Shown here in pieces: positions 11,373-23,175 of a stretch of 64,000 nt of DNA; position 1 is the first letter of the stretch; every line of letters begins with the position of its first letter. A model generated the notes under the pieces. It did no database searches. It was not told the DNA's origin and saw only the letters and a list, made by a program, of their open reading frames with translations. Source of the stretch: Luzula sylvatica (Eukaryota > Streptophyta > Magnoliopsida > Poales > Juncaceae); NCBI GenBank assembly GCA_946800325.1, contig OX326960.1:23303150-23367149 (forward strand), written 5' to 3'. The position numbers and the translations under genes were made by a program.

Positions 11373-11769
11373 AGTTAAGGTTATTTTTTTTTTGCTTTTA
11401 CAGTTTGGTTGCAGATGTAATCACAATGTTAAATTTGTTTTACTTTCCTCTTTTATGTTTGGAGTGTAGGAATTGATTTTATATTTTTATTTCAGTATGT
11501 ACAAAGCAGTAAATAAATTTTATAATTTAATTTCTTCTCTTTCCAAAATTTCAATATTGTCATGATTTCAAACAGGCCTAGATAAATGAAACAAAATTGT
11601 ATCGATTTTTTGTTATAGTGCATTTGCGTAAATGTATAGATAACTCAAATGAAAGTACATAGATTATAAGAACCGAAATTTTTGACCCAAGATTTCACCA
11701 ACACACACTCTATATTTTAATTAGCACACTTAATTAATTAACATAATAATTAACAAGAAGCACAAAATT
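11373..11769 (+). other. GLR copy 1 3' flank / likely 3' UTR
   Basis: No gene is seen. The first ~150 bp after the stop are T-rich, and an AATAAA polyadenylation-type signal lies at 11512-11517. The sequence is nearly identical to 34699-35095 downstream of the broken GLR copy, so the duplication includes this flank. Confidence 0.5.
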
Positions 11770-12664
11770 AACAACTTCTCAATTTTTTTTTTATTTGAAA
11801 ATTAAAGAAGCATTGCTTCTTTGTATTTAATATATTAAAGCAGGTTTAATACACTGTTTTGCAATTTTACATAATCACGTAAAAATGTGAGATTCCTAAA
11901 AAGAAAAAAGACCCTAAAAACAAACAAAATATTCGATGGGTGCACAACTTTTGTCCGGTTAGCAATGCATTGTCCATCTCTCTCCTTCGGTGATAATTTT
12001 TCGTAAAGTTTCCAATGCGGGCGTCCTTTTGTGACGAAAAGTTCGTTCATTTCTTTCCTTCCAAATACCCCAAATTGTAGCAATGAAAAAAGTGTCAATT
12101 TTCTGATTTATTTCCTTTGCTCGGTTAGCTCGCGTGTCCAATTAAACTCTCGGGATTGAGTCTCGAGTGTCAAAGGTGACTCCTAGGAGCTTTCGGATTA
12201 ATAAATGAAGTGTCGATTCTTCCACGTTGTTACAATTCGAGCACGTCGTATCGTGTGGCCATCCCCTTTTTTTAAAAATATCTCCGATGAGAATTCTTTC
12301 GTTACAAGCTACCCAACCAAATTTTTTTGTTTTGATCGGGGCTTTTATTTTCCATAGGATGGCGTTCCAAGAGCTCCTTACCCCGGGGTTTATTAGAAGC
12401 GTGTATGTCTCGGCGGTGGAGAAGCTTCCAATCTTTCCTAGCCATTCATGGCGGTTCGAGATCGAATTTTTTTTCGTAGGCAATTCGGAATTGAGGGATT
12501 AGGGTTTGGAGCTCCTTAATAAAGTACGATGAGTGGTTTGAAGCTATGTTCGCAAGATCGGTCGCTTTGTCTATCCCGTATATATTCCTAATAGTGGTAC
12601 CCCACATGCTTTCGCCCTCAACTCCGATCTTCCAAAGCCATTTGAGTAAGAACAACTTCTCAAT
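11770..12664 (-). mobile_element. 5'-truncated L1 LINE with 14-bp target-site duplication (copy 1)
   Basis: The direct repeat AACAACTTCTCAAT occurs at 11770-11783 and 12651-12664. Between them is a minus-strand L1 3' end whose poly-A tail appears as the T-run at 11783-11793. Decayed reading frames encode the end of the reverse-transcriptase region (LLKWLWKIGVEGES at about 12600-12650), the zf-RVT domain (FGWVACNERILIGD and C-x2-C near 12240-12300) and the C terminus (ATIWGIWKERNER near 12080). Relative to copy 2, this copy has lost 36-37 bp near 12200 that encode the HCPYARVIW part of the zinc motif. Frameshifts are present, so it is inactive. Confidence 0.85.
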
Positions 12665-12980
12665 ATTAATTAGGAATTGTTAATTGAGGTGGATGTTAAT
12701 TACATATGGCGTGTTAATTAGGATGAGGGTGTTGTGGGGAAATCTGGAGGAAGGTTAATGGCCTCTAAAAGAACTAATCTATAAAGGATTCGTCCAAAAA
12801 ATTTACAACTATTATACATCATAAATTATATATTTTCATTTTTATTGCACAAACTACTATCAATTGTTATGGGTCATTTGTAATGAATAGACTGTATATA
12901 AATTTTATGTAAAATGTTGTTGAAGTTGGAATGGTTTCATTATCTCTGTGTATTTCCTATTTATTCCCGAATTATTCTAA
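12665..12980. other. No gene seen
   Basis: This is AT-rich unique sequence shared with 37445-37759 in unit 2. I see no coding potential or repeat structure in it. Confidence 0.5.
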
Positions 12981-13085
12981 CTAGGAGAATACTCGCGCTA
13001 CGTGGCGAGAATGTAAATTATGTTTTTAATTGTAATAAAATTATATATTCGGGTTAATTGTAATAAAATTATATAATTGTAATAA
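12981..13085 (-). mobile_element. Helitron-like 3' end fragment (copy 1)
   Basis: Read on the minus strand, CTCGCCACGTAGCGCGAG (stem CTCGC/GCGAG) is followed by TATTCTC and CTAG, then T from the host. This fits a Helitron 3' hairpin plus CTRR end. The same end occurs at 37760 and 31591. Only about 100 bp remain before copia-derived sequence, so it is truncated. Confidence 0.55.
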
Positions 13086-13330
13086 AATTATATATTTGGT
13101 AGTAAATTATGTAGTCGGACAATCCCTCCGATTCCTTCATCTTCATGGACTCCAATTCGCCTCGCAAAGTCTGAAGCCTCACTTGCTTCACTCGGTCGGC
13201 ACCCTTGAACACTCTCTCCAAAATGTCTCATGCTTCCTTTGAAGTTTTTGCGCCGGCAATCTTCTGAAAACCTGACTCGTCTACATCTTGGTACAACAGG
13301 TACATGACGGTCTTGTCCTTCACTCGTTTC

Positions 13331-14312
13331 TCTTTCTCCTGTCACGTTGGTGACAATCCGCGCGTCCCACGCCCACGCGTCTTTCACCGTTCCGTCGACG
13401 TTGCCGATTCGCTCGATTTCGTCTCCGACTGAATTTACTCGTCCGAATCGATCACAACTAAAAAAACCCCAATTGTTGCTCCTCTACGTGTATCCACCTT
13501 GACTCGCAAGACGTCGGTCGCGGCTGTAACTGTCTAGACGATGCACCGGCGAACTTGCTTGAATGAATCGATTCTCTTCTCCGAGAAAAACAGTTTTTCT
13601 CGATTTTCTTCTCTTCGCACCTTTTCACTCTTGAGAGAGATCACTCTTGAATTTCAGAATTCTCTCTTCTTTTAGTGTATATGGCAGAATGATAATCACA
13701 TCTGGATGAGAGAGAAAATATCCTATTTATATCACATAGGATAAGGATGGGCCAAAAGGCATGTATATCCAATATACATCCTTTCACACAGAAAACTGCA
13801 TGAATCTGTTCAGTAATCCGTCCGTACGAAAATGATAAATTCCTCTGACAAAACATCAACAAACACAAAAGTTGTAGATAATCTTATTATCTTTTCAACC
13901 CAATTTGTCCTGGCTCAATTGGAATTCGGATGAGAAAGATACGGCGGTTTTACTAACTGTATGTCAAACCGTCACACCCTTTCGGTATTCCATTAGAACG
14001 ACACTAATACTTCGCTCAAATGGACAATATTACAACATGAAAGTTCTAGATAATCTCATTATCTATCTAATCCAATTTGAACCATTCAAATTAGAGTTCC
14101 TTACTGAAAGTTATGCCAGTTTTACTGAAACGTCTTGAACTGAATTTTCTGGTTTTCTTAATAAAAGCCATTTCTTATCAATTTAACCATGTATATCATA
14201 TATACATATGTGCATCTAATATACACATTATTTATGCCCACGAACGCGTACGTTCGTTTATCCTTGTGTACACTTTTACGGTTGATCCGAAACTGTATTT
14301 CTTTCAAACATT
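13331..14312 (-). mobile_element. LTR-like insertion/replacement inside the copia gag fragment
   Basis: In unit 2 the gag sequence runs continuously through 38090-38170. In unit 1 it is replaced by about 980 bp of different sequence. On the minus strand this block carries GTGATATAAATAGG (near 13724-13737), a strong TATA-box-like element, and its distal 570 bp match 4085-4670 in inverse orientation. I infer the LTR and 5' leader of another retrotransposon. Clear ends and a target duplication were not found. Confidence 0.5.
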
Positions 14313-14762
14313 TTGCGCACCGAGTAAAGCCCGCATCTGGATACTCCATACTTCGTAATTCGTCTTCGTCAATCGCGGTAGCGGCATATAGCCAAAAACA
14401 CTCTCAGAACTCGCCATTGCTCTGATGCCAATTTGTTGGTAATACGGGATTCGAATATGTATTCAAATAGGGATTTCTAATAGACAAAGTTGTCTCTTAT
14501 AATTATAATAGGCTTTTACAGGTCTTTCTCTCTTTTCTAACTGATATTTTGATATATTTTTTAATATGATTAATTCATAAACACCTAAGTCATATTTATA
14601 GGCTCCATAAACTTGGAATACAAGGAATTAAATCTTGCCTTAAACTTATTTACTAAACTAATTTTCTTATTATAAAAACTGCCCTATAATTATTTCCTAA
14701 ATTTGTTTCCTTAAAATAACTTTCCCTAAACTTATACGGGCTAATTAAACTTGAATTATTAT

Positions 14763-15287
14763 CTATGTTGCACGGACACAGATACGGGTAGCGTATCCGA
14801 TACGATACGGATACGGCGATACGACAATTTTCAAAAAATCACGGATACGGATACGGCTATATAATTATTAATTTAATATATTTATATTATATATAATTAA
14901 TAAATAAGTAATAAATTAAATAATAAATTAATAATATTTTTAAATTAAATATCATGACAATAAATAATATCAATCAAACAATACAAATATCATAAAACTA
15001 TCATAAACTTGTTTTAGAACTACATAATTTATTTAAAAATATTATGGACCAAAATATATAAATGGGCCGAAGTATCCTAAATGGAGTATCCCAGCCGTAA
15101 CCTGGACGTATCCTCAGCCGTATCCTGCCGTATCACTGCCGTATCCGAAAAAAATAAATATTAAAATAATCGAATACGTCACGTGACGTATCCGATACGT
15201 ATCCGAGCCGTATCGCACCCGTATCCGTATTGGATACGCATATCCTCGGGATATTTCTGCATTTTTGAAATATCCGCGTAAAAATAG
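14763..15287. mobile_element. MITE with TACGGATACGG-rich interior, 8-bp TSD, inside the copia LTR (copy 1)
   Basis: Target duplication ATTATTAT (14755-14762 and 15288-15295) flanks an element beginning CTATGTTGCACGG and ending GTAAAAATAG. In the unit 2 copy the right end is GGGTAACATAG, which shows the inverted terminus better. Both ends are rich in GATACGGATACG and CGTATCCG motifs in opposite orientation. The 8-bp duplication fits a hAT-type element. Insertion at the same site in unit 2 shows that it predates the duplication. Confidence 0.7.
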
Positions 15288-15517
15288 ATTATTATTTACA
15301 GGTTCCACACGTAGAAGCTGCCTTGATCCTTGATCCTACTTGTGGGTCCCTCCTTGAAACAATTTAATAATAGAGGTACTTATTATATTTCCTCCAAAGT
15401 TATTTATTATGGTTCTTTCTGAATGTTTCGGTTTGGCACTACTTATACATAACTTGCTCATACTGATTGCAGTCGAGTACCAAATTACATATATACGCTT
15501 CAAAAAATTTATATAAT

Positions 15518-15555
<38 letters not shown>

Positions 15556-15983
15556 CTTGCTAGTGAGGTGGAAGTGGCCAAACAATATTCCGTACACACC
15601 TCCTTTTGCATTACAAATGGTTGGCCAATTTGTGATCCAGAGAGTGCTACTGGTATGAGTGAATATTTTTACGGATTTACATTTCTTTATGTAACTACTT
15701 TACTCAAGAACATATTGTCGTATTGTTATCCCGACTTTACTTGTACATTATGATAACAATATGAACTCTCAAATAAAAATAAAGAGTCAAAAATAAATGA
15801 AATAATAGCATAATTTGGGGAAAAGTACTAATCAAATCCATTTAATTATTGGTGAAGAATCGACATTTTCATTTTTGACCGAGCTCTGGAAGGAGAGGAT
15901 ACCTCCTGGTTACACATTGAGAGAAGCATTTACTGATCACCCTTCTGAAGAAAATGCGTGTGCTTGCAATTTCTCATTTAAGC

Positions 15984-16564
15984 ATTCCAATTAGGGGTGT
16001 CAACGGTTCGGATCTGGTTCGGATAGTGGTCATACCAGATCCATATCCATATTGTCGGATCCGGATACGGTTCGGATAATAAACGGATACGGATACGGTT
16101 CGGATATTGTCGGATACGGATACGGATATGGTTCTGTTTCGGATATTAAAACGGATATTATGTTATCATAATGTAACTTACTTTTTAACTATAAATATAT
16201 ATAATTTGTGACATGAACGATAAATATGATTATATTTAAACATAATTTTACGATTGTGAGTTAAATCATTTACAAATCATTAATTTGTATATGATTTTTC
16301 AACTAATATCAAATATAATACATAAAAATAAGTCGAATCTAGTTTCGAGTATCCGGATCCTAAAAATACCCGGATCCGGAACACGGATCCGGTTCCCGCA
16401 CCAAAACCGAATATCGAATCCGGTTCCGGATCTTACAATTAGCAACCAGATCCATATCCGGATCCACTCGGATTCGGATATTTTTTTCGAATCCGGATAT
16501 TTTTTCGGATACGGTTCGGGTCGGTTCGGGCAATATCCACACCATTGACATCCCTAATTCCAAT
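15984..16564. mobile_element. hAT-type MITE with 8-bp TSD inside a kinase-gene exon
   Basis: TSD ATTCCAAT occurs at 15984-15991 and 16557-16564. The element is 15992-16556 (565 bp), with terminal inverted repeats TAGGGGTGTCAA / TTGACATCCCTA. The interior carries many GGATACGGTTCGGAT-type repeats near both ends in opposite orientation. The empty site is preserved in both unit 2 copies (near 40525 and 42400), so this insertion is specific to unit 1. Confidence 0.9.
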
Positions 16565-16891
16565 GGCGATAATTACGGTTTAGTCCTCAAGTACCAATGG
16601 TTTGTTGGTGGTACAATTCCTGCTGATTTCTCACCCATTTTTGGAGCAACTGATAAGGTTTAGGCAAATATTTCTTATAAATTTCAGAAACATTTTGACC
16701 TCGAATTTCATTTTTTTTTTTAAATAATCTGCTAGCTATTGTGTACTGTACAATTAAGCCTCATTTTTACCTGATTTTATGTGATTAAACATGAAATGCA
16801 ATACGTAATTAACTCTATAAATTTCATTTCATATATTTTGCATCTTTCAAATCTTCAAAATTTCTCTTTAAAAGGAAACTGCTTATGAACT

Positions 16892-17325
16892 TGTTGAAAT
16901 TTGCGCAGCGATTTAACACTCAAAATATTAATTTTATTACACAAAAACAACTATTACAAAATGGCTCTATAATTTTCTCTCTCTAAATTTTTCTCTCTCT
17001 CTAAAAGTTCCCTAGCTCTCTTTCTTTCTCACGCTTTCTCTCTCTCTTTCTATTTATCTGATGGACCTTTTTTTTTCTATTGTTCAAACTCTATCTATGA
17101 TTGATATCTACTCACGTACACCCCACTCCTATTTATAGCCCTAATAGGATTTTCTAGAGAATACAAGAACCAACTATGTGTACAATGTGGAATTATCTAG
17201 CATAATTGAGTTTGTTTATCAAACCGACTTTATAACTCTAGCACGGTCTACACATCTCCATTTAATGCATTTAGAACACTCACCATTCTTCATGATTAAG
17301 CAAGAAAATGAATTAATATCTAACA
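16892..17325 (-). repeat. 3' LTR of the 16.9-21.8 kb copia element
   Basis: 434 bp, TG...CA bounded, followed inward by the polypurine tract. It carries a CT-rich stretch about 12 bp longer than in the partner LTR, and a TATTTATAGCCC promoter-like element near 17130. Confidence 0.9.
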
Positions 17326-17332
17326 CTCCCCC

Positions 17333-20300
17333 TTAATTCATTTTCTTGGATACGCCAATCAGATCGCGATTACGCAGTACAAACTTGTCTTTCGATAATG
17401 CCTTAGTAAATATATCAGCCAGCTGTTCCTCTGTCCTGCAAAATTTTAGTTGCACTTCGCCTTGTTCCACTGCTTCTCGTAAGTAGTAGAATTTGATCGC
17501 AATATGTTTTGTCCGATCGTGATTAACCGGATTCTTACTCATTGCGATCGTCGATTTACTATCACAATAAATCGTTGTCGCCTCTTCATTATTTTCTCCA
17601 ATATCTGTCATTATCCGTTTCATCCATACGGCTTGTGCAACTGCCCTGGCTGCTGCCACATACTCGGCTTCTGCTGACGACAAAGCCACGATACTCTGTT
17701 TCTTCGATGACCATGCACACATGCCTGAACCGAGAGAGAAAGCATAACCCAACGTACTCTTCATGTCGTCTTGGCATCCTGCCCAATCACTGTCTGTATA
17801 TCCAGTCAGGCTCGAATCTTTCACCGGCTTGTACCAAATGCCGTAATATGTGGTTCCTTTTATGTACCGCAATACTCTTTTAGCTGCTGTAAAATGTAGC
17901 TGGCTCGGACTTTGCATGTATCTTGACAATAAACTTGCGGCATACATGATATCCGATCTCGTCGCAGTCAGATATAATAGACTGCCCACCAAGCTTCTAT
18001 AGACCGATTGATCCGCCTTCTTCTCCTTATCAATGGCTATCAACTTCTCATTCGACATCAATGGAGTTGTCACCGACTTGCAGTCACTCATCTTGAACTT
18101 CTTCAAAATACTCTTGGCATACTTCTCTTGAGAAATGAAGATACCGTCATCACCTTGATATATCTCCATACTGAGAAAATAATGTAACGAACCCAAATCA
18201 CTCATCTCATACGTCTTCATCATATCCTTCTTAAACTCTTCTACCATTTTCCCGTCACTTCCCGTATAGATGAGATCATCCACATATAACGATACTATCA
18301 AAATATCGGTACCTTTCTTCTTGAAGTACAAGGTCGGCTCGCTTTTGCTCTTCTCGAACCCTTTTTCGACGAAGTACTTGTCGATTTGATTGTACCAAGC
18401 TCTCAGTGCTTGTTTCAGCCCGTATAACGCCTTCTTCAACTTGTACACTTTGTTTTCTCCCCCTTCAACAATGAATCCTTCTGGTTGCTCGGCATAAATG
18501 TCCTCCTCGAGATATCCATTTAGAAATGCCGATTTAACATCAAGCTGATATAGCCTCCATTTCTTCTGGGCCGCTAAAGCGATCAACGTTCTTATCGTCT
18601 CTAGCCTCGCAACTGGAGCAAATGTCTCGTAATAACCGATTCCATGCTTTTGTTTAAACCCCTTGGCAACGAGTCGTGCTTTGTATTTTTGCACTGACCC
18701 ATCTGGATTCAACTTGGTCTTGTAGACCCACTTAACTCCGATAACTTCTCTGTCTTTTGGCCGTTCTTTCAACTCCCATGTGTTATTCTTCTCGATCATA
18801 TGGATTTCATCCTCCATCGCCTTGATCCAGTTTTCGTGCTTCTCTGCTTCCGAGAAATTTTGCGGCTCTACAACCGAGAAATTGCAAGATTCGTAAATAT
18901 CTCGCAAACTCCTTACACGTCTGTGTGTTGTTTCCGGCGTCGTTTCTTCTTCTCTCCTTTCTCTGTTCGGACTTGGACTTGAATCCGAAGTTGAACTCGA
19001 GCTCGATCCATTTTGTCCAGAAGAACTACCTTCTCCATGTGGCTCGTTAATCGGCATTCTCGGCTCACCAAACGAAATAATAGTCGGTGCTCCTCTAACT
19101 TCTTGTACCTTATTTTCTTCCCAATTCCAAGAAGAATTCTCGTCGAAGATAATGTCTCGACTGATTATCAACTTTTTCTTCTCCAAATTATAAAGCCGAT
19201 ATCCCTTCGTCGTGTCACTATATCCGACGAATATACACTTCTCGCTTTTATCCTCGAGCTTTCTCCTTGTCTCCGACGGGACATGCGCGTAACATATACA
19301 ACCAAACACCTTCATGTGTCAAACCGATGGTTTTACGCCACGCCATGCTTCAATAGGAGTCTGATTCATAACCGACCTTGTTGGACTTCGGTTTAGGATA
19401 TAAACCGCCGTAGCAACAGCTCCCGCCCAAAATAAATTTGGCATACCTTTTTCCTTCAACATCGCACATGCCATCTCGACTATCGTTCTATTCTTCCTCT
19501 CGGCAACGCCATTTTGTTGTGGAGTATATGCGGCCGTCAACTGCCTTCGAATACCATTATATTCGCAATATCGGTCGAACTCTTTCGAGGTAAACTCACC
19601 GCCTCGATCACTCCTTAGCATTTTTATTTTTCGGCCACTCTCATTTTCAACAAGAGCTTTAAATTTCTTGAAAGTCTCGAACGCCTCCGACTTCTCTTTC
19701 AAGAAATAAACCCACATCATTCTCGAATAATCATCGACAAAGAGAAGAAAATACCAATTTTGCCCTTGCGACGGTGTTTGCATCTTTCCGCATATATCGG
19801 TATGCACTAACTCCAGCGGTGCCTTAGCTCTCCAAGCGCCAGATGGAAATGATGCTCGGTGTTGCTTTCCGAGAATACACCCTTCACATGTATCCTTCTT
19901 TATCTCGATGTACGGCAGTCCTCGCACCATCTTCTTTGCCCTTAATAGTTTCAACGCCATATAATTCAGGTGTCCGAATCTCTTATGCCACAAACTGGAA
20001 TCGCTCGTCACTTCGCTTCGCCAAGCTAGTTGCGGAGCATAACTAATCTCTAGGGGAAAACTCCTTGACCGCTCCATATCGACTTTCGCCAACAACTGAT
20101 TCTTATTATGCCGATCATAAATCTTGCAGTAGTTATTTTCGAAATGAACGACATAACCGTTCGGAATCAGTTGCCCGACACTTAATAAATTCTGCTGCAG
20201 ATCCGGAACCAGCAATACATCTCGCATAAATTTTGATCCGTTTTTCGTCTGAAGAGCGATACTTCCCTTTCCTTTGGTTTCGACTAAAGTTCCATTACCC

Positions 20301-21372
20301 AAACGAACCTTAGTCTTGTACGAAGTGTCGATATCTCGAAATATCTCCTCTTTTCCGGTCATGAGATTCGTGCACCCGCTATCCAAATACCATACATCAT
20401 CTTTTTCTTCTTTTGTCGTGTGACAGGTATAAAACATGTTTCCTCGATCTTCTTTTTGTTCCGTAAAATTCGTTCGATTACCCGTCTGAGATCGGCAATT
20501 CTTCGCAATATGCCCAAATTTCTGACACTTGAAACACTGTATTTTCTTCTTCGACCAACAGTTCTCCGTTGTATGATTATTCTTTTTGCAGATAGCGCAC
20601 CACCGTTTTGGTTTTCCTTCTTGAGAATTCTGGAAGTTTCTCTTTGACCCGTCATTCTTTTGCGAACCACCTTCATCTTGGTTCTTCGGATAATACCGAG
20701 GCTTGAAACTCATTTTCGATTGAAAAGCACTTTCAACCGAACTAGTCTCTCGTTGCAATTTTCGCTCCTCGTGCGACTCCAACGAGCTCATCAGTTGTTG
20801 TATCGTCAGGATGGAGAGATCTTTCGACTCCTCGATTGCCGTCACGATATATTCGTATTTCTCCGGCAGACTGATCAAAATTTTCTCCACTACCATCTGA
20901 TCAGTAACATTCTCTCCATACGTTTTCATCTGATTTACAATCTCAATAACTCTTGTAAAATAGTCCTTTATCGTTTCCGTCTCTTTAATATTGAGATTGT
21001 GAAGCTGCCTCCGCAGCGTCAGCAATTTAACCGTGATCACCTTCGCAGATCCCTGAAATTCTTCCTGTAGTACACTCCATGCCTCTTTTGCCATGCTCGC
21101 GCCCATTATTCGCGAGAACAAGCTTTCGAAAACTCCTTGTTGGATCAAGAACAAAGCTCTGGCATTCTTGACCCGATTCTCCGACAACGCTTCTTTTTCG
21201 GCATCGGTTGGAGTTTGTCCAGGCATAGGTTCGACATAGCCTGTTTCGACAATCTCCCAGAGACCTTGCGCAACAATAGAGTCCGCATCTTTATTCTCCA
21301 GACATCATAATGTTCCCCCGTAAATACGGGTACCATCGACTGCGCCAAACTCACTCCAACACTCGAAGCCAT
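17333..21372 (-). pseudogene. Copia gag-pol polyprotein with one nonsense and one frameshift mutation
   Basis: Translation starts at 21372 (MASSVGVSLAQSMVPVF). A frameshift near 21270 breaks gag, then one frame runs to 17333. Order of domains: UBN2-type gag; CCHC knuckle CFKCQKFGHIAKNC (about 20500-20540); protease WYLDSG (about 20370); GAG-pre-integrase LWHKRFGHLN (about 19990); integrase DDE core with FVDDYSRMMWV and SDRGGEF (about 19600-19770); a TGA at 19319-19321; then reverse transcriptase with LYVDDLIY (about 18270); and RNase H with TDSDWAG, AEAEYVAA and NPVNHDRTKHI (about 17500-17800). The TGA falls in PSV-stop-HMKVFGC, where the family normally has a serine-like codon. All catalytic domains remain, so it died recently. 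Confidence 0.9.
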
Positions 21373-21424
21373 CGACTATTTCGAAAAACGCCCGCAATCG
21401 AACCTCGGTCGCTCTGATATCACT

Positions 21425-21844
21425 TGTTGAAATTTGCGCAGCGGTTTAACACTCAAAATATTAATTTTATTGCACAAAAACAACTATTACAAAATGGCTC
21501 TATAATTTTCTCTCTCTCTAAAAGTTCCCTAGCTCTCTTTCTTTCTCACGCTTTCTCTCTCTCTCTTTCTATTTATCTGATGGACCTTTTTCTTTCTATT
21601 GTTCAAACTCTATCTATGATTGATATCTACTCACATACACCCCACTCCTATTTATAGCCCTAATAGGATTTTCTAGAGAATACAAGAACCAACTATGTGT
21701 ACAATGTGGAATTATCTATCATAATTGAGTTTGTTTATCAAACCGACTTTATAACTCTATCATGTTCTACACATCTCCATTTGATGCATTTAGAACACTC
21801 TCCATTCTTCATGATTAAGCAAGAAAATGAATTAATATTTAACA
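21425..21844 (-). repeat. 5' LTR of the 16.9-21.8 kb copia element
   Basis: 420 bp, TGTTGAAATTTGCGC... to ...TTAACA. It is immediately followed on the minus strand by the tRNA-Met primer site variant GATATCAGAGC. Confidence 0.9.
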
Positions 21845-22069
21845 AAACTTACAACTGCTTTCCAGGATGTATGTTAATAATATTTTTGTTTTTGTTTTAG
21901 GTGTACTGCCCAAGAAAGAGGATGTAGGCAAATATTTGAAAGTAGAATGCACTTCAATACTTGAGGAATCCGAATTTCCCCCTATTTTTGCTATATCTAA
22001 ACCTGTTTTGCGAGGTACTCTTTATTTCTCAAAGGTTTGGGTGTTGCTTCTTTTTACATTTTCACAAAG

Positions 22070-22305
22070 TATGCGTTAATCTTTTTTTTTTTGAGTAAAT
22101 TCGGAGAGGACTCAAAGTCCCCCTTCCGAACGCAATCTCCTTTTTTTTTTTTATTACAAACCCGTATGCCACACATTCTATTCACTCATTTAACATTTAA
22201 TCTATAATCCAGTGTCTCCGTCGGGAATCGAACCCCACACCTCTCGCTCCCTAGCCAAGAGGTGTGACCAACTAGGCTAACTCTAGTTGGCTATGCGTTA
22301 ATCTT
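22070..22305 (-). mobile_element. tRNA-derived SINE with 14-bp TSD
   Basis: TATGCGTTAATCTT is duplicated at 22070-22083 and 22292-22305. Both other copies of this intron (near 41085 and 42950) have it only once. Read on the minus strand, the ~208 bp insert starts with a tRNA-like head: A box TTAGCCTAGTTGG and B box GGTTCGATTCCCG. It then has a tRNA-unrelated body and ends in poly-A (T-run at 22083-22092). A second internal A-run of about 13 bases lies at 22141-22153. Confidence 0.92.
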
Positions 22306-23039
22306 AAATTTGACTTGTTACGAGGCTTCTTCTTTTCAAGTCAAATGTGCCAACTTATATTTATGATAGTGTATACGTACAAAGTTAGGGTTTATCATCC
22401 AACTAATTTTTAATGAGAAAACTCTGCTCTATGTCACTGAAGAATTTTTTTGCGAAAATAGCTGAAGTACAGAGAATGAAGAGATTAGTTGAAGAAATTT
22501 CAAAAGTAAAAAAGAAATTAGCAAAGGAATTAGAGAGAAAGAAGGACATGGAGGAAGAACTTTCAGAAGTGAAGAAAGAATTGGTAGAGTGCTGCATACA
22601 ATTCACATTTGAGGAGTTGGAGAAAGCAACTGATAATTTCGACAAATCACATATATTAGGAGAGGGTGGATTTGGTATTGTATACAAAGGCTTCCTCCGC
22701 CACACACAAGTGGCAATAAAGTTACTAACAAACGATATATACCAAAATGCAAGAGGGTTCAAAGAAGAGGTAATTTCATCTCGAAATATATTTTTCGGAA
22801 ATTTTTTTTACGCTATACTATAGTTGGTCGTAAATACTCAAATTATCGAGGACTGTTATATTTGATCAATTATTTTGCAGATTGAAATCCTTAGCATAGC
22901 GAGACACCCAAATCTTGTCACCCTCATAGGAGCAAGCAGGGAGGGGTGTGAAAAGCTTGCACTAGTTTACGAGTTTGTATCAGGAGGAAGTTTACAAGAC
23001 CACCTCTTCAAAGCCAATAACAATAATCCACCTCTCTCT

Positions 23040-23137
23040 TGGAGGGACTATACGTTTGTAAGGAGTGTAAGAGTTGGGTGCCTGGCTCTTGGAGGGACTA
23101 TACGTTTGGAGGGACTATACGTTTGCAAGAACAATAA

Positions 23138-23173
<36 letters not shown>

Positions 23174-23175
23174 CC
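23040..23175. repeat. Triplicated GGAGGGACTATACGTTTG and a 34-base C homopolymer
   Basis: GGAGGGACTATACGTTTG appears three times (about 23041, 23092 and 23110). It is followed by AATAATCC and an uninterrupted C-run at 23139-23172. This replaces the middle of the kinase domain that is intact in copy C (44110-44368). It may be a real rearrangement or an assembly artefact. Confidence 0.7.

Larger units (their letters stand above)
13088..15300 (-). mobile_element. 5' LTR and gag fragment of a Ty1-copia element (copy 1)
   Basis: The LTR is 14434-15300, starting TGTTGGTAATACG and ending TTACA, with a MITE nested at 14763-15287. Next to it the minus strand has TTGGCATCAGAGCAATGG, a variant of the tRNA-Met primer site. 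The LTR matches the one at 59812-60153. A gag N-terminal fragment (UBN2 type; the phrases TSKEAWDTLERVFKG and ADRVKQVRLQTLRGE are clearer in unit 2) survives at 13088-13330 and 14312-14420. It is split by about 1 kb of foreign sequence. No protease, integrase or reverse transcriptase is attached, so this is a dead 5' fragment. Confidence 0.7.
16892..21844 (-). mobile_element. Nearly full-length Ty1-copia retrotransposon, 4.95 kb
   Basis: LTRs at 16892-17325 and 21425-21844 (TGTTGAA...TAACA) enclose a minus-strand gag-pol. The primer-binding site lies beside the right LTR (minus strand AGTGATATCAGAGC). The polypurine tract lies beside the left LTR (minus strand GAATTAAGGGGGAG). The host sequence is intact in unit 2 (CTTATGAAACTTACAG). 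The flanks GAACT and AAACT are a 5-bp target duplication with one change. I count about ten substitutions plus three indels between the LTRs, so the insertion is fairly recent. It sits antisense in an intron of the kinase pseudogene. Confidence 0.92.

Noticed and set aside
11835..12655. Several short minus-strand frames taken as separate small genes
   Set aside because: Together they are one decayed L1 3' end with target-site duplications on both sides.
19013..21070. Plus-strand open frames of 75-136 codons over the copia element
   Set aside because: They are antisense shadows of the minus-strand gag-pol frame and show no family resemblance.
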